Source: Methylobacterium sp.
Lineage (GTDB): Bacteria > Pseudomonadota > Alphaproteobacteria > Rhizobiales > Beijerinckiaceae
DNA length: 64,000 nucleotides
Direction of reading: 5' to 3'
NCBI GenBank assembly: GCA_020252645.1
Contig: JADCCN010000002.1
Span: 124,001-188,000 of the forward strand
Shown: piece by piece, positions 16,350-26,432 of the stretch
How positions within the stretch are numbered: position 1 is the stretch's first letter
Layout: each line of letters begins with the position of its first letter
Position numbers and translations under genes: made by a program
Notes under the pieces: model-generated
Told to the model about the DNA's origin: nothing
What the model saw: the letters and a program-made list of their open reading frames with translations, nothing else
Database searches by the model: none

Positions 16350-17966
16350 TCAGTGGTTCGAGCCGGTGATGCGCGGCAGGGTCTCGAACTGGTGGAACGG
16401 CGGCGGGGAGGACAGGGTCCATTCCAGCGTCGTCGCACCTTCACCCCAGGGGTTGTCGCCGGCCTTTTCCTTGCGGCTATAGGCGAGGTAGATGCCGTAG
16501 AAGAAGATCAGCAAGCCGAAGGCGAAAATGTAGGAACCCATCGAGGAGATGTAGTTCCAGCCCGCATACGCATCCGGATAATCCACATAGCGGCGCGGCA
16601 TGCCGGCGAGGCCGAGGAAGTGCTGCGGGAAGAACAGCACATTCGCACCCACGAAGGCGACCGCGAAGTGGCTGTGGCCGATCCAGTCCGGAATCATGTA
16701 GCCGGTGATCTTCGGGAACCAGTAGTACCAGGCGGCGAAGATCGCGAAGACCGCGCCGAGCGAGAGCACGTAGTGGAAATGCGCCACCACGTAGTAGGTG
16801 TCATGCAGCACGCGGTCCACGCCGGCATTGGCGAGCACCACGCCGGTCACGCCGCCGACCGTGAACAGGAAGATGAAGCCGATCGCCCAGACCATCGGCG
16901 GACGGAACGAGATCGACCCGCCCCACATCGTTGCGATCCAGGAGAAGATCTTCACGCCCGTCGGCACGGCAATCACCATCGTGGCCGCCACGAAATACTG
17001 CTGCGCGGCCAGGCTGATGCCCGTGGTATACATGTGGTGCGCCCACACGACGAAGCCCACGAAACCGATCGCCACCATCGCATAGGCCATGCCGAGATAG
17101 CCGAAGACGGGCTTGCGCGAGAAAGTCGAGACGATGTGGCTGACGATGCCGAAGGCCGGAAGGATCAGGATGTACACTTCCGGATGGCCGAAGAACCAGA
17201 AGAGATGCTGGAACAGGATCGGGTCACCCCCGCCCTCCGGCGCAAAGAAGGTCGTGCCGAAATTGCGGTCCGTGAGCAGCATGGTGATGCCGCCGGCGAG
17301 AACCGGGAGCGACAGCACGAGCAGGAAGGCGGTCACCAGCACCGACCAGGCGAAAAGCGGCATCTTGTGCAGCGTCATGCCCGGGGCGCGCATGTTGAAG
17401 ATGGTGGTGATGAAGTTGATCGCGCCGAGGATCGAAGAGGCTCCCGCGATATGCAGCGAGAGGATCGCGAAATCCATCGCCGGGCCGGGCTGGCCGGAGG
17501 TGGAGAGCGGCGGATAGATCGTCCAGCCGCCGCCCACGCCGAGGCCGCCGGCCGGACCTTCCACGAACATCGACAGGATGAGCAGGCCGAAAGCGGCCGG
17601 CAGCAGCCAGAACGAGATGTTGTTCATGCGCGGGAAGGCCATGTCCGGCGCGCCGATCATGATCGGGATGAACCAGTTGGCAAAACCGCCGATCAGCGCC
17701 GGCATCACCATGAAGAAGATCATGATGAGCCCGTGGCCCGTGACGAACACGTTGAACGTATGCGGATTGGCGAAGACCTGCAGACCGGGCTCCTGAAGCT
17801 CGATGCGCATCATGATGGAAAGGAAACCACCCACCAGCCCCGCGAAAAGCGCGAAGAGAAGGTACATCGTGCCGATGTCCTTGTGGTTGGTGGAATACAG
17901 ATAGCGCCGCCAGCCATGCGGCATGTCATGCGCGTGATCGTCGGCGTGCGCGTGAGACTGTGCCAT
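16350..17966 (-). CDS. ctaD: Cytochrome c oxidase subunit I
   Basis: The 538-residue catalytic subunit of the aa3 oxidase, with twelve helices. Visible are the heme a ligand region [17 protein letters not shown], the CuB His-Tyr cross-link segment [17 protein letters not shown], the His pair [11 protein letters not shown] and the heme a3/a ligand helix [10 protein letters not shown]. The loop [17 protein letters not shown] is typical of the A-type heme-copper oxidases. The N-terminus is His-rich. It lies 41 bases downstream of ctaC. Confidence 0.98.
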   Translation of the reverse strand: MAQSHAHADDHAHDMPHGWRRYLYSTNHKDIGTMYLLFALFAGLVGGFLSIMMRIELQEPGLQVFANPHTFNVFVTGHGLIMIFFMVMPALIGGFANWFIPIMIGAPDMAFPRMNNISFWLLPAAFGLLILSMFVEGPAGGLGVGGGWTIYPPLSTSGQPGPAMDFAILSLHIAGASSILGAINFITTIFNMRAPGMTLHKMPLFAWSVLVTAFLLVLSLPVLAGGITMLLTDRNFGTTFFAPEGGGDPILFQHLFWFFGHPEVYILILPAFGIVSHIVSTFSRKPVFGYLGMAYAMVAIGFVGFVVWAHHMYTTGISLAAQQYFVAATMVIAVPTGVKIFSWIATMWGGSISFRPPMVWAIGFIFLFTVGGVTGVVLANAGVDRVLHDTYYVVAHFHYVLSLGAVFAIFAAWYYWFPKITGYMIPDWIGHSHFAVAFVGANVLFFPQHFLGLAGMPRRYVDYPDAYAGWNYISSMGSYIFAFGLLIFFYGIYLAYSRKEKAGDNPWGEGATTLEWTLSSPPPFHQFETLPRITGSNH

Positions 17967-18007
17967 TCTCGTCTACTCCTGTCGAAGCGTCTTGTCGCGG
18001 CGCTTTA

Positions 18008-18925
18008 TCAGCGGGCTTGATCGGTCAGCGCGGTCTGGACCGGCGCATCCCCGATGCGGGCATATTTCTTTTTCGCATCCGCCAGCCAGGCATCATATTT
18101 TGCCTGGCTCACGACGCGGATCGCCAGCGGCATGAACGCATGGTCCTTGCCGCAGAGTTCCGAGCACTGGCCGTAGAAGATGCCTTCCTGGGTGGCGCGG
18201 AACCAGGTCTGGTTCAGGCGGCCCGGCACGGCATCGATCTTCACGGCGAAGGAGGGAACGGCGAAGGCGTGCAGAACGTCACCAGCGGTCACCTGCACGG
18301 CCACCGTCTTGTTCACCGGAACCACGACCTCGTTGTCCACCGCCAGAAGGCGCGGGAAATCGGCCTCCTTACCCTTGCCAGCCTTCACGGCCGCGACGCG
18401 CTCTTCATCCGAAAGCATGCGGACCTCGAACTCGAAGCCGCCGGAATCCTGCGGATAGGTGAACTTCCAGTACCAGGCATAGCCCGTCGCCTTGATGGTG
18501 ATGTCAGGCTTGGGAATCGTGATCTGCTCGCGCAGCAGGCGAAAGGACGGCACGACGATCGCAGCAAGGATCAGCACCGGAATGAGCGTCCAGGCCACCT
18601 CGAGTCCGGCATGATGCGTGGTCTTCGAGGGCACGGGATTCTTGGAGGCCCTGAACTTCGCCACCACCAGCACCAGCAGAAGCAGCACGAAGAGCGAGAT
18701 CACCGTGATGATCGGCAGCAGGATCGCGTCATGGAACCATTGGGTATTCTGCGCGATCGGCGTGGCCGGCGTTTGCAGGCCCATCTGCCAGGGCGAAGGT
18801 TGCCCCATCCCGGCCCAGGCCGCCGAAGGCAGGCCCGCGAGGCCGAGGAAGCCCGCACCTGCCAGCATCCGCGCAGGAAGGCCGCGCATGTTCCGTTCCG
18901 TCTCACCCAGTCGCTTCATGGCCAT
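18008..18925 (-). CDS. ctaC: Cytochrome c oxidase subunit II (CuA)
   Basis: Subunit II accepts electrons from cytochrome c. After a cleavable N-terminal segment there are two membrane helices (TVISLFVLLLLVLVV and VAWTLIPVLILAAIVV) and a periplasmic cupredoxin domain. The CuA ligands are in HAFAVPSFAVK and GQCSELCGKDHAFM. The aromatic segment YAWYWKFTYP is the electron-entry patch. ATG 18925 was chosen because AAGGGAGTGG precedes it; the frame is open to 19162 but that is spurious. It is the first gene of the oxidase operon, so its promoter must lie in 18926-19373. Confidence 0.97.
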   Translation of the reverse strand: MAMKRLGETERNMRGLPARMLAGAGFLGLAGLPSAAWAGMGQPSPWQMGLQTPATPIAQNTQWFHDAILLPIITVISLFVLLLLVLVVAKFRASKNPVPSKTTHHAGLEVAWTLIPVLILAAIVVPSFRLLREQITIPKPDITIKATGYAWYWKFTYPQDSGGFEFEVRMLSDEERVAAVKAGKGKEADFPRLLAVDNEVVVPVNKTVAVQVTAGDVLHAFAVPSFAVKIDAVPGRLNQTWFRATQEGIFYGQCSELCGKDHAFMPLAIRVVSQAKYDAWLADAKKKYARIGDAPVQTALTDQAR

Positions 18926-19373
18926 CGCCACTCCCTTGCGTCGCGCCCGGCACTCGTGTCGCGAGTTGGGCGTTTGGTCTGCCTTCCGCCAACGGCTGTC
19001 AAAGCCCGGGTTCGTTGCCCGATTGCTCTTCCACAGCGCGCTCGCGCAAGGGCCTCGGCAAGGTGCATGCTGGCGCGGAAATGCGCCGCCCGCGGCCGGG
19101 GCCCGGATACAAGTTTCTCTGCAAGCCTCAGCTTTGCCAAAAAGGCAAGCGAATTTCGCCAAGCATGAACCTGCTTTTCGTCCTATTCGATATAAGCCAC
19201 CTTGTCTCTGGCAGAGGAGCGGCGAATTGCAGCAGGGCCGGCTGCGGGCGGCGCTTTCTTGACACCGGGGCCGGCTCTGTTACGCCACGCGGACGGGCAG
19301 GCTCGGCGTTCGAGGGCTTGTTTTCGCCGATTCGGGGCTGCAAGGACAGGCTGATCGAGCCACAGGTGATTCA
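18926..19373. other. Intergenic region between divergent ctaC and ialB
   Basis: A 448-bp non-coding stretch that should carry the oxidase-operon promoter (minus) and the ialB promoter (plus). A TTGACA at 19259-19264 points towards ialB, but no convincing -10 follows at 16-18 bp. No repeat, RNA gene or credible small ORF was seen; open frames crossing it have unusual composition. Confidence 0.5.
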
Positions 19374-19937
19374 ATGACGACGAGGAACAGCTGCGCCATC
19401 CACGCATTCCGGGTGGGCCTTTTTGCGGCCCTGGCGTGGTTTGGCGTCGCCTCCGTTGCTTCGGCGCAAGGTCAGTTGCGCGGGGCCTATGGTGACTGGC
19501 AGTATCGCTGCGACCGCGTGGCGCAGAGCGGCCAGGAGCAATGCATCCTGATTCAGAACGTTCTTGACCAGCAGGACCTGAACCTCGCGGTCGTGATTCT
19601 GCGCGTGGAAGATCAGATCGCGACGGCCGAGGCCCGCAAGACCAATGCGAATGCGCCGGCTGTCCGCCGCCCGGTTCTGCGTGTCATCGCCCCGCTGGGC
19701 ATCCTGCTTCCGCGCGGGCTGGGGCTGAAGGTGGATGATCGCGAAGTCGGCTCGACGGATTTCGTCCGCTGCCTCGAATCCGGCTGCGTGGCCGAGGTCG
19801 ACATGGATCGGTCCTTGATCGACCTGTTCTCGAAGGGCAAGGTGGCGCTCTTCGCCGTCTTCCTCACTCCCCAGGAGGGGCGGGGCCTGCCGGTGACGCT
19901 GGGCGGTTTTGCGGAGGGGTTTTCGAAGCTCCAGTAA
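19374..19937 (+). CDS. Invasion-associated locus B (IalB) family secreted protein
   Basis: The 187-residue product has a signal peptide (hydrophobic to about residue 31, ending VASAQ) and an IalB-like domain: GAYGDWQYRCDRV, EQCILIQNV, LPRGLGLKVDD and FVRCLESGCVAEVDM. Four cysteines probably form two disulfides. IalB was named in Bartonella for erythrocyte invasion, but the family is common in free-living Rhizobiales, so a general envelope role is likelier. A small gap separates it from the downstream lipoprotein gene. Confidence 0.9.
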   Translation: MTTRNSCAIHAFRVGLFAALAWFGVASVASAQGQLRGAYGDWQYRCDRVAQSGQEQCILIQNVLDQQDLNLAVVILRVEDQIATAEARKTNANAPAVRRPVLRVIAPLGILLPRGLGLKVDDREVGSTDFVRCLESGCVAEVDMDRSLIDLFSKGKVALFAVFLTPQEGRGLPVTLGGFAEGFSKLQ

Positions 19938-19961
19938 CGCGCCCGGCGCGCGCTGAAGAAA

Positions 19962-20618
19962 ATGGGTGGTTTGGTGATGCTGGTTGAAAAATCCGGTCGG
20001 CTGCGCGGTGTGGCTCTTGCGGCCCTTGGCCTGTCACTGATGGTTCTCGCAGGCTGCGGCTCCTCCTCGCTCACGGAATCCGGCAGCGGCGATCCGAAGG
20101 TCGCGGGCGATGGCTCCGGGTGGGGCACGGCAATCCTCTATGGCGGTCGCCGCTTCACCGAACCACCGCCGACGGAGAAGCGTGAATACACCTGCCCGAC
20201 CGTTGAAATTCTCGATGGGACCGTTGCGCTGCGCTCGGGCGACACCGGAACGGCCCGCGGCGTCGGCTACCAGGCCTCGATCCGCGATACGGCCCGCGAA
20301 TGCGCGCTGGTGGACGGCAACCGGATCCAGATCAAGGTGGGCGTTCAGGGACGCCTCGTGCTTGGCGAAAGCGGCAAGCCTGGCACCTATACCGTGCCGG
20401 TGCGCGTGGCCGTGCGGCGCACGGGTGGCGAGACCGTCTACTCGAAACTCACGACCGCGAGCGTCACGGTTCCGGCGACGGATACGCAGGGCAGCTTCAC
20501 GGTGATCGATGAGGGTCTTTCCCTGCCGCTCAGCGCCAGTGATCCCGGCGACGAATACACGATCCTCGTCGGCCTCGATCCACAGGGCAAGAGCACGCCG
20601 CGCAATCGGCGGCGTTGA
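19962..20618 (+). CDS. Putative lipoprotein of unknown function
   Basis: About 218 residues with an N-terminal hydrophobic stretch ending in a lipobox (VLAGCGSSS), so it is probably lipid-anchored after cleavage before the Cys. The rest (CPTVEILDGTVALRSG, later VPVRVAVRRTGGETVYSK) looks like a beta-rich periplasmic domain often found beside IalB genes in Rhizobiales; I cannot name the family. An ATG at 19977 is an alternative start. It is co-directional with ialB, and its stop overlaps a TTGACA that may drive the riboswitch transcript. Confidence 0.8.
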   Translation: MGGLVMLVEKSGRLRGVALAALGLSLMVLAGCGSSSLTESGSGDPKVAGDGSGWGTAILYGGRRFTEPPPTEKREYTCPTVEILDGTVALRSGDTGTARGVGYQASIRDTARECALVDGNRIQIKVGVQGRLVLGESGKPGTYTVPVRVAVRRTGGETVYSKLTTASVTVPATDTQGSFTVIDEGLSLPLSASDPGDEYTILVGLDPQGKSTPRNRRR

Positions 20619-20643
20619 CAGTTCAGGCAAAAGGACTAGGTGA
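20615..20643 (+). promoter_or_regulatory. Possible promoter for the glycine riboswitch-gcv transcript
   Basis: A perfect -35 TTGACA sits at 20615-20620, overlapping the end of the lipoprotein gene. The sequence 16-17 bases on (TAGGTG) is a weak -10. Its distance to the first riboswitch stem (20664) fits a start of transcription near 20650. Confidence 0.35.
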
Positions 20644-20663
20644 CTGGTCTTCAGGCCATCTCC

Positions 20664-20898
20664 CGCGCGGGAGAGAGCGGGCTAAACCCGTCGCCGAAGG
20701 CGCAACCGCCCCGGAAACGCTCAGGCAAACGGACCGCGCGAGAAAAGCCGCTCTGGAAAGCGCGAGGCTGCAAGGCTTCGCCACCGAAGGAGTAAGGACG
20801 CTGCGGAAGCATTTTCCAGCGAACCGGGTGCGGTTCGCGTAAAGAAGATGCGACAACGTGAACAAGCGTTCGAAATCTCTCAGGTCTCCGTGACAGAG
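20664..20898 (+). ncRNA. Tandem glycine riboswitch (two aptamers) upstream of gcvT
   Basis: Aptamer 1 (20664-20740) is closed by CGCGCGG pairing with CCGCGCG and contains GCCGAAGGCGCAA and CTCAGGCAAACGGACCG. Aptamer 2 (about 20751-20898) is closed by CTCTG/CAGAG and contains CACCGAAGGAGTAA and ATCTCTCAGGT followed by GTGACAGAGG. These are the conserved cores of the glycine (gcvT) riboswitch; glycine binding normally turns on the downstream cleavage operon. Aptamer 2 has an enlarged variable arm. The gap to the gcvT ATG at 20978 holds the expression platform. Confidence 0.93.
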
Positions 20899-20977
20899 GG
20901 GGCAGCACCGAAGTCCGGGCGCAAGTCCGGGCTTCGGCTGACTGTCCGACCACGGAGGCGGCGCGAGCCGGAAATGC

Positions 20978-22120
20978 ATGGCTTCTCCCGAAAGCGCGGA
21001 AACGCTGCTCGAAACTCCGCTCGCGGCCTGGCATGGAGCGCATGGCGCGAAGATGGTGCCCTTCGCCGGCTACAACATGCCGGTGCAGTATCCGCTCGGC
21101 ATCATGGGAGAACACAACTGGACGCGGGAGAGCGCCGGTCTCTTTGATGTCTCGCATATGGGCCAGTGCTTCCTCATCCCCGAGGATGGGAAGTTTGAAA
21201 CCGCAGCCGCGGCGCTGGAAAAGCTGGTGCCGGCCGATGTGCTGAACCTGAAGCCGGGGCAGCAGCGCTATTCGCAATTCCTGAATGCCGAGGGCGGCAT
21301 TCTCGATGACCTGATGATCACCCGGCTCGGCCAGCCCGGCCAGGAGCACTGGCTCTATCTGGTCGTGAATGCGGGCTGCAAGGTGGAGGATTACAAGCAC
21401 CTCGCCGCGCATCTGCCCAAGGGCGTTGCGCTGAAGATCGCCGGGGATCTGGCACTTCTCGCGCTCCAGGGCCCGAAGGCCGTGGCGGTGATCGCCCGGC
21501 ACGCGCCGGCTCTGGCCGAACTCAAGTTCATGACCTCGACCGATCTCACCGTCGCCGGCCTCTGGTGCCATGTCTCGCGCACGGGCTACACGGGTGAGGA
21601 TGGGCTCGAGATTTCCGTGAAGAATGAGGATGTCGAGGCGCTCGCGAGCCTTCTCCTCCAGGATGAGCGCGTGAAGCCCATCGGCCTCGGCGCGCGCGAT
21701 TCCCTGCGGCTCGAAGCCGGTCTGTGTCTTTACGGCCATGACATCGACACCACCACCTCGCCGATCGAGGCCGATTTGAAGTGGTCGATCCAGAAGCGCC
21801 GGCGCGAGGAAGGCGGCTTCCCCGGTGCGGCGCGCATCCAGCGCGAACTGGCGAATGGCCCGGCCCGCCTGCGCGTCGGCATCCGGCCGGAGGGGCGCCA
21901 GCCGGCCCGCGAGGGCACGGAGATCTTCGCCGAGGGTCGCAAGATCGGCGTCGTCACCTCGGGCGGCTTCGGCCCCACGGCGCAGGCGCCCGTTGCCATG
22001 GGCTATGTGGAGACGGCCTTCGCGAAGCCCGATACGCCGGTGACACTCTTTGTGCGCGGCAAGGAATTGCCCGCGCGCGTTTCCGCCATGCCTTTCGCCC
22101 CGCATCGTTATTTCCGCTGA
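20978..22120 (+). CDS. gcvT: Glycine cleavage system aminomethyltransferase (T protein)
   Basis: The T protein moves the methylene group from the lipoylated H protein to tetrahydrofolate and releases ammonia. The 380-residue product has VPFAGYNMPVQY, the folate-site segment FDVSHMGQ, the GYTGEDGLEI motif and the LEAGLCLYGHDID region. It is the first gene after the tandem glycine riboswitch and is followed 30 bp later by gcvH. The ATG at 20978 begins MASPESAETLLETPL, a normal N-terminus. Confidence 0.97.
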   Translation: MASPESAETLLETPLAAWHGAHGAKMVPFAGYNMPVQYPLGIMGEHNWTRESAGLFDVSHMGQCFLIPEDGKFETAAAALEKLVPADVLNLKPGQQRYSQFLNAEGGILDDLMITRLGQPGQEHWLYLVVNAGCKVEDYKHLAAHLPKGVALKIAGDLALLALQGPKAVAVIARHAPALAELKFMTSTDLTVAGLWCHVSRTGYTGEDGLEISVKNEDVEALASLLLQDERVKPIGLGARDSLRLEAGLCLYGHDIDTTTSPIEADLKWSIQKRRREEGGFPGAARIQRELANGPARLRVGIRPEGRQPAREGTEIFAEGRKIGVVTSGGFGPTAQAPVAMGYVETAFAKPDTPVTLFVRGKELPARVSAMPFAPHRYFR

Positions 22121-22150
22121 TTCTCGCCTTCTCACGGACAGGAGCCCGCC

Positions 22151-22525
22151 ATGACGACCCGCTACACCAAGGATCACGAATACATCCGCGTCGAAGGCGA
22201 TGTCGGCATTGTCGGCATCACGGATTATGCGCAGGCCCAGCTCGGCGACGTGGTGTTCGTCGAATTGCCGGATGTCGGCAAGGCTGTCTTGCGGGGCGGC
22301 GAGGCGGCCGTGGTGGAGAGCGTGAAGGCGGCTTCGGAAGTCTATGCCCCGGTTTCCGGGGAGGTGGTCGCCGTGAACGACAAGCTGCCGGATGCCCCCG
22401 CCACCGTGAACGAGGACCCCGCCGGCGCGGGCTGGTTCATCAAGATCAAGCTCGCCAACAAGGCCGAACTCGATGGCCTGATGAGCGAGGCGGAATACGC
22501 CGAATACCTGAAATCGATTGCGTGA
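22151..22525 (+). CDS. gcvH: Glycine cleavage system H protein
   Basis: The 124-residue lipoyl carrier of the glycine cleavage system. The lipoylation lysine lies in [19 protein letters not shown]. The start [17 protein letters not shown] is typical, and AGGAG lies eight bases upstream of the ATG. It sits between gcvT and the P-protein genes in the riboswitch-controlled operon. Confidence 0.98.
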   Translation: MTTRYTKDHEYIRVEGDVGIVGITDYAQAQLGDVVFVELPDVGKAVLRGGEAAVVESVKAASEVYAPVSGEVVAVNDKLPDAPATVNEDPAGAGWFIKIKLANKAELDGLMSEAEYAEYLKSIA

Positions 22526-22532
22526 GGCCAAG

Positions 22533-23879
22533 ATGCGCTACCTGCCGCTGACCCCCGATGATCGCGCCGGCATGCTCGCCCGGATCGGCGTGGCGACCGT
22601 CGATGATCTTTTCTCCGATATCCCCGCCGACAAGCTCCTCAAGGAGCCGGTGAACCTGCCGCATCATGCGAGCGAACTCGCGGTGGAGCGCAAGCTCGGC
22701 GCGCTTGCGCAGAAGAACGTGCCGGCCTCTTCGGTGCCCTTCTTCGTGGGTGCGGGAGCCTACAAGCACCATGTGCCGGCGACGGTGGATCACCTGATCC
22801 AGCGTTCGGAGTTTCTCACGAGCTACACGCCCTACCAGCCGGAAATCGCGCAGGGCACGCTGCAATATCTCTTCGAATTCCAGACGCAGGTGGCGCTTCT
22901 CACCGGCATGGAGGTCGCCAACGCCTCGATGTATGACGGTTCGACCGGCACGGGCGAGGCGGTGCTGATGGCGCATCGCGTCACAAAGCGCCGCAAGGCC
23001 GTGCTCTCGGGCGGTTTGCATCCGCAATATGCGGATGTGGTGAAGACGCTCTCAGCCATGGCGAATGATGCGGTGGTTGCCGCTCCCGTTGACATCACCG
23101 GCACGGAAGATCTCGCCAGGCTCATCGATAGCGAGACCTCCTGCATCGTGGTGCAGAACCCGGATGTCTTCGGCAATATCCGCGATCTCCGCCCGCTGGC
23201 GGCCGCCGCGCAGGCGAAGGGCGCGCTGCTGATCGCGGTCTTCACGGAAGCCTTGTCGCTCGGCCTCATCGAGAGCCCGGGCGCGCAGGGCGCGGATATC
23301 GTGGTGGGCGAGGGGCAATCCATCGGCAATGGCCTCAATTTCGGCGGTCCTTACGTCGGGCTCTTCGCCGCGAAACAGAAATATGTGCGCCAGATGCCGG
23401 GCCGCCTCTGCGGCGAAACGGTGGATGCGGAAGGAAAGCGCGGCTTCGTGCTCACGCTCTCGACGCGCGAGCAGCATATCCGCCGGGACAAGGCCACTTC
23501 GAATATCTGCACGAATTCGGGCCTCTGCTGCCTCGCCTTCACCATCCACATGACGCTGCTGGGCGAGAAGGGCCTGCGCCAACTCGCTCAGGTGAACCAC
23601 GCGAATGCGGTGGACCTCGCCGAAAGGCTGGAAGCCGTGAAGGGCGTGAAGCTGCTCACATCCGCCTTCTTCAACGAATTCACGATAGCGCTGCCGATGA
23701 ACGCGGCGGAAGCCGTGGAAAAGATGGCGAAGAAAGGCGTGCTTGCGGGCGTGCCGGTCTCGCGCCTGCTGCCCGGCGCGGGCCTCGATGACCTGCTCAT
23801 CATCGCCAACACCGAAGTGAACACCGACGAGGATCGCGAGGCTTTCGTCAAGGCGCTGAAGGGAGTGCTCTCATGCTGA
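22533..23879 (+). CDS. gcvPA: Glycine dehydrogenase (decarboxylating) subunit 1 (P protein, alpha)
   Basis: This is the N-terminal half of the P protein as a separate 448-residue subunit. It begins [15 protein letters not shown] and contains [30 protein letters not shown] and [11 protein letters not shown], typical of GcvPA. The true start is ATG 22533, which has TGAGG just upstream; an in-frame ATG at 22518 lies inside the gcvH end. Its last codons overlap the ATG of gcvPB by seven bases. The catalytic PLP lysine is on the partner subunit. Confidence 0.96.
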   Translation: MRYLPLTPDDRAGMLARIGVATVDDLFSDIPADKLLKEPVNLPHHASELAVERKLGALAQKNVPASSVPFFVGAGAYKHHVPATVDHLIQRSEFLTSYTPYQPEIAQGTLQYLFEFQTQVALLTGMEVANASMYDGSTGTGEAVLMAHRVTKRRKAVLSGGLHPQYADVVKTLSAMANDAVVAAPVDITGTEDLARLIDSETSCIVVQNPDVFGNIRDLRPLAAAAQAKGALLIAVFTEALSLGLIESPGAQGADIVVGEGQSIGNGLNFGGPYVGLFAAKQKYVRQMPGRLCGETVDAEGKRGFVLTLSTREQHIRRDKATSNICTNSGLCCLAFTIHMTLLGEKGLRQLAQVNHANAVDLAERLEAVKGVKLLTSAFFNEFTIALPMNAAEAVEKMAKKGVLAGVPVSRLLPGAGLDDLLIIANTEVNTDEDREAFVKALKGVLSC

Positions 23880-25444
23880 ACAATCAGGGTCGTCCCACGT
23901 CCGCCGGTGAAGCCGCGGGCAACGCGCACCCCACTTTCACGGGCAATCGCGCGCTGATCATCGAGGAGGCGCTTCTCTTCGAGATCGGCCGCGCCGAGAC
24001 CACAGGCGTCGATGTGCCTACCCCCAAAGCCGTGACATCGCGCCTCGGCGGGCAGGAACGGAAAGGCGGAATCGGCCTCGTCGGCCTCTCGGAGCCCGAG
24101 ACGATGCGGCATTTCGTGCGCCTCTCCAGCAAGAATTACGGCATCGATACCGGGCTTTTTCCGCTCGGTTCCTGCACGATGAAGCATAATCCGCGCTTGA
24201 ACGAGAAGATGGCGCGCCTTCCGGGCTTTGCGGATATCCATCCGCTCCAGCCGCAATCGACCGTGCAGGGCGCGCTCGAACTCATCGAGATGCTGGCGCA
24301 TTACCTGATGACGCTTACGGGCACCGAAGCCGTCGCGATGTCGCCGAAAGCCGGTGCGCATGGCGAACTCTGCGGCATGATGGCGATCAAGGCCGCCATT
24401 GAGGCCAAGGGCGAGGGCGAAACGCGCCGCGTGGTGCTGGTGCCGGATTCCGCCCATGGCACCAACCCGGCCACCGCCGCGCTGATCGGCTTCGAGGTGA
24501 AGCCGGTTCCGGCTCGCGCCGATGGCACGGTGCATGTGAAGGACGTGAAGAAGCTGCTCGGCCCCGATGTCGCGGCGATCATGCTCACGAACCCCAATAC
24601 CTGCGGCATCTTCGAGCCGGAAATCGTGGAAATCGCCCGCGCCATGAAGAAGGCCGGGGCCTATTTCTACTGCGATGGCGCGAATTTCAACGCCATTGTC
24701 GGCAAGGCGAAGCCCGGGGATCTCGGCATCGATTGCATGCACATCAACCTGCACAAGACCTTCTCGACGCCCCATGGCGGCGGCGGTCCCGGTGCCGGGC
24801 CGGTGGTGCTCTCGAAGCGGCTCGCGCCTTTCGCGCCGGTGCCCTTCATCCGCCGCAAGGGCAAGCGCCTCGAACTCGTGGAGCATGTGGCGGATGCCGG
24901 CAAGGCGAAGCCCTTCGGGCGCATCACGGCCTTCCACGGGCAGATGGGCATGTATGTGCGCGCGCTCGCCTATATGTTGAGCCATGGCGCGGATGGCATG
25001 AAGCAGGCCTCGGAAGATGCCGTGCTCTCGGCCAACTATATCCGCGCCGGTTTGCAGGACCTGATGTCCGTGCCCTTCCCGAAACACCCCTCGATGCATG
25101 AGGCGCTCTTCGACGATACCTGGCTGAAGGATACCGGCATCACCACGCTCGATTTCGCCAAGGCGATGATCGACGAGGGCTACCACCCGATGACCATGTA
25201 TTTCCCGCTCGTGGTGCATGGCGCGATGCTGGTGGAGCCGACCGAGAGCGAAAGCCGGGCCTCGCTCGATCTTTTCATCATGGCCTTGCGCGATCTCGCG
25301 ATGCGGGCGAAGCGGGGCGAGACCGAACGGTTCTCGGGCGCGCCGTTCCATGCGCCGCGCCGGCGGCTGGATGAAACGCGCGCCGCGCGTAATCCCATCC
25401 TGCGCTGGACACCACCGCAAGCCTTGCAGCAGGCGGCGGAGTGA
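23873..25444 (+). CDS. gcvPB: Glycine dehydrogenase (decarboxylating) subunit 2 (P protein, beta)
   Basis: The 523-residue catalytic half of the P protein. The PLP lysine lies in [18 protein letters not shown], and [15 protein letters not shown] is also diagnostic. With gcvPA it forms the heterotetrameric glycine decarboxylase. It overlaps gcvPA and ends the riboswitch operon; repetitive palindromic DNA follows directly. The split P protein contrasts with the single roughly 950-residue GcvP of many other Rhizobiales. Confidence 0.97.
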   Translation: MLNNQGRPTSAGEAAGNAHPTFTGNRALIIEEALLFEIGRAETTGVDVPTPKAVTSRLGGQERKGGIGLVGLSEPETMRHFVRLSSKNYGIDTGLFPLGSCTMKHNPRLNEKMARLPGFADIHPLQPQSTVQGALELIEMLAHYLMTLTGTEAVAMSPKAGAHGELCGMMAIKAAIEAKGEGETRRVVLVPDSAHGTNPATAALIGFEVKPVPARADGTVHVKDVKKLLGPDVAAIMLTNPNTCGIFEPEIVEIARAMKKAGAYFYCDGANFNAIVGKAKPGDLGIDCMHINLHKTFSTPHGGGGPGAGPVVLSKRLAPFAPVPFIRRKGKRLELVEHVADAGKAKPFGRITAFHGQMGMYVRALAYMLSHGADGMKQASEDAVLSANYIRAGLQDLMSVPFPKHPSMHEALFDDTWLKDTGITTLDFAKAMIDEGYHPMTMYFPLVVHGAMLVEPTESESRASLDLFIMALRDLAMRAKRGETERFSGAPFHAPRRRLDETRAARNPILRWTPPQALQQAAE

Positions 25445-25451
25445 GCGGGAC

Positions 25452-25593
25452 GTGTCATCCCCGACGCGGGGCTCGCCCGCGAGCGGGGATCCATGCTCGT
25501 CATTGCGAGGAGCGGCAGCGACGAAGCAATCCAGAAAAATAGCCCGAAGGTCTGGATTGCCGCGTCGGCGCCGGGCGCCTCCTCGCAATGACG
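25452..25593. repeat. Two palindromic intergenic repeats after gcvPB
   Basis: The first (about 25452-25494) contains GACGCGGGGCTCGCCCGCGAG. The second (25498-25593) is bounded by CGTCATTGCGAGGAG and CTCCTCGCAATGACG, a perfect 15-bp terminal inverted repeat, with inner GCAATCCAG/CTGGATTGC arms. Both belong to sequence types scattered through alphaproteobacterial genomes. They lie between convergent genes and could end transcription from both sides. Confidence 0.85.
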
Positions 25594-25614
25594 CTTCGCC
25601 TGGTTAGAACGGTG

Positions 25615-26397
25615 CTACATCCCGCCGAAGATCGCCATCACGCGGGTGATGGCCGCCGCGCGGGCCTCCGGGTTCGTGCCCACGGTCACGACGCCGCTTC
25701 CATCGGCGGTATAGGCGGCCTTGCGCTGGCGAAGCGGCAGGTTGGTGTGGTCGAAATCATGATGGGCCCTCTCGAAACCGATGAAGCGCGTGCCCGGCAG
25801 CGTCTTGCAGGGCTCAGCCGGCGTCCAGTTGTCCGCGAGGCCATGGAGGATCGTGACCGGCAGGCGCGTGCGATAATGGCTCTCCTCGGCGAAAATCCGG
25901 CAACCGGGATAGAAGGCGATGGCCTGCCGAAACTCCAGGCCCTTCGGCCCGCGCCCCGTGCGGGCAGCGGAGAGAACCGTCGAACCGCCATTCGACCAGC
26001 CGAGGAGCCCGATGCGGCTCCTCGCGACATCCTTCCGGGACGCGAGCCATTCGGCTGTGGCGAAGGCATCCTCGGCGCGATCACGCGGGCGAAGGCTGCG
26101 GGCGCGCGTCATGCATTGGGAGCCGAGCCCGCGCGAGCCGAAACTGTCGGGGAAGACCACGAGGAAACCGGCGCCGGCGAGCCGGTTGCCCCAGTCGTCA
26201 TCGCGCGGCTGCCAGGGCCCGCCGCAGCCATGCAGGGCGACAATGGCGGGGAAAGGGCCGGCGCCGGCCGGCCTGTAGAGCTTCGCCTTGATCGTCAGAC
26301 CATCGCGGCCGGGAAGCGTGATCGCCTCCTGCGCGGAAAGCGATTGCTGAGCCGCGACGGCGCAAAATGCAGTGATTGCGGCTCGAAACATGCGCAT
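25615..26397 (-). CDS. Secreted alpha/beta hydrolase (dienelactone hydrolase-like)
   Basis: A 260-residue protein with a signal peptide (RAAITAFCAVAAQQSLSAQ) and an alpha/beta hydrolase fold. The oxyanion region is VALHGCGGPW, the nucleophile lies in LGWSNGGST, the acid probably in HGLADNWTP and the His in RAHHDFDH. It may hydrolyse an ester or lactone in the periplasm; the substrate is unknown. ATG 26397 or 26391 is the likely start; the frame runs to 26424 without support. It lies beyond the atp operon terminator and is likely its own transcription unit. Confidence 0.85.
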   Translation of the reverse strand: MRMFRAAITAFCAVAAQQSLSAQEAITLPGRDGLTIKAKLYRPAGAGPFPAIVALHGCGGPWQPRDDDWGNRLAGAGFLVVFPDSFGSRGLGSQCMTRARSLRPRDRAEDAFATAEWLASRKDVARSRIGLLGWSNGGSTVLSAARTGRGPKGLEFRQAIAFYPGCRIFAEESHYRTRLPVTILHGLADNWTPAEPCKTLPGTRFIGFERAHHDFDHTNLPLRQRKAAYTADGSGVVTVGTNPEARAAAITRVMAIFGGM

Positions 26398-26432
26398 GGC
26401 AGACCCCCGATCTGGCGACAGCATGCCATGGA

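Noticed and set aside
19259-19290. Sigma-70 promoter for ialB from TTGACA at 19259
   Set aside because: The sequence 16-18 bases downstream does not resemble a -10, so it was mentioned only as a weak candidate in the intergenic entry.
20651-22531. 626-residue minus-strand open frame over gcvT and the riboswitch
   Set aside because: It is antisense to gcvT/gcvH and to the glycine riboswitch.
23588-25588. 666-residue minus-strand open frame
   Set aside because: It is antisense to gcvPA/gcvPB.
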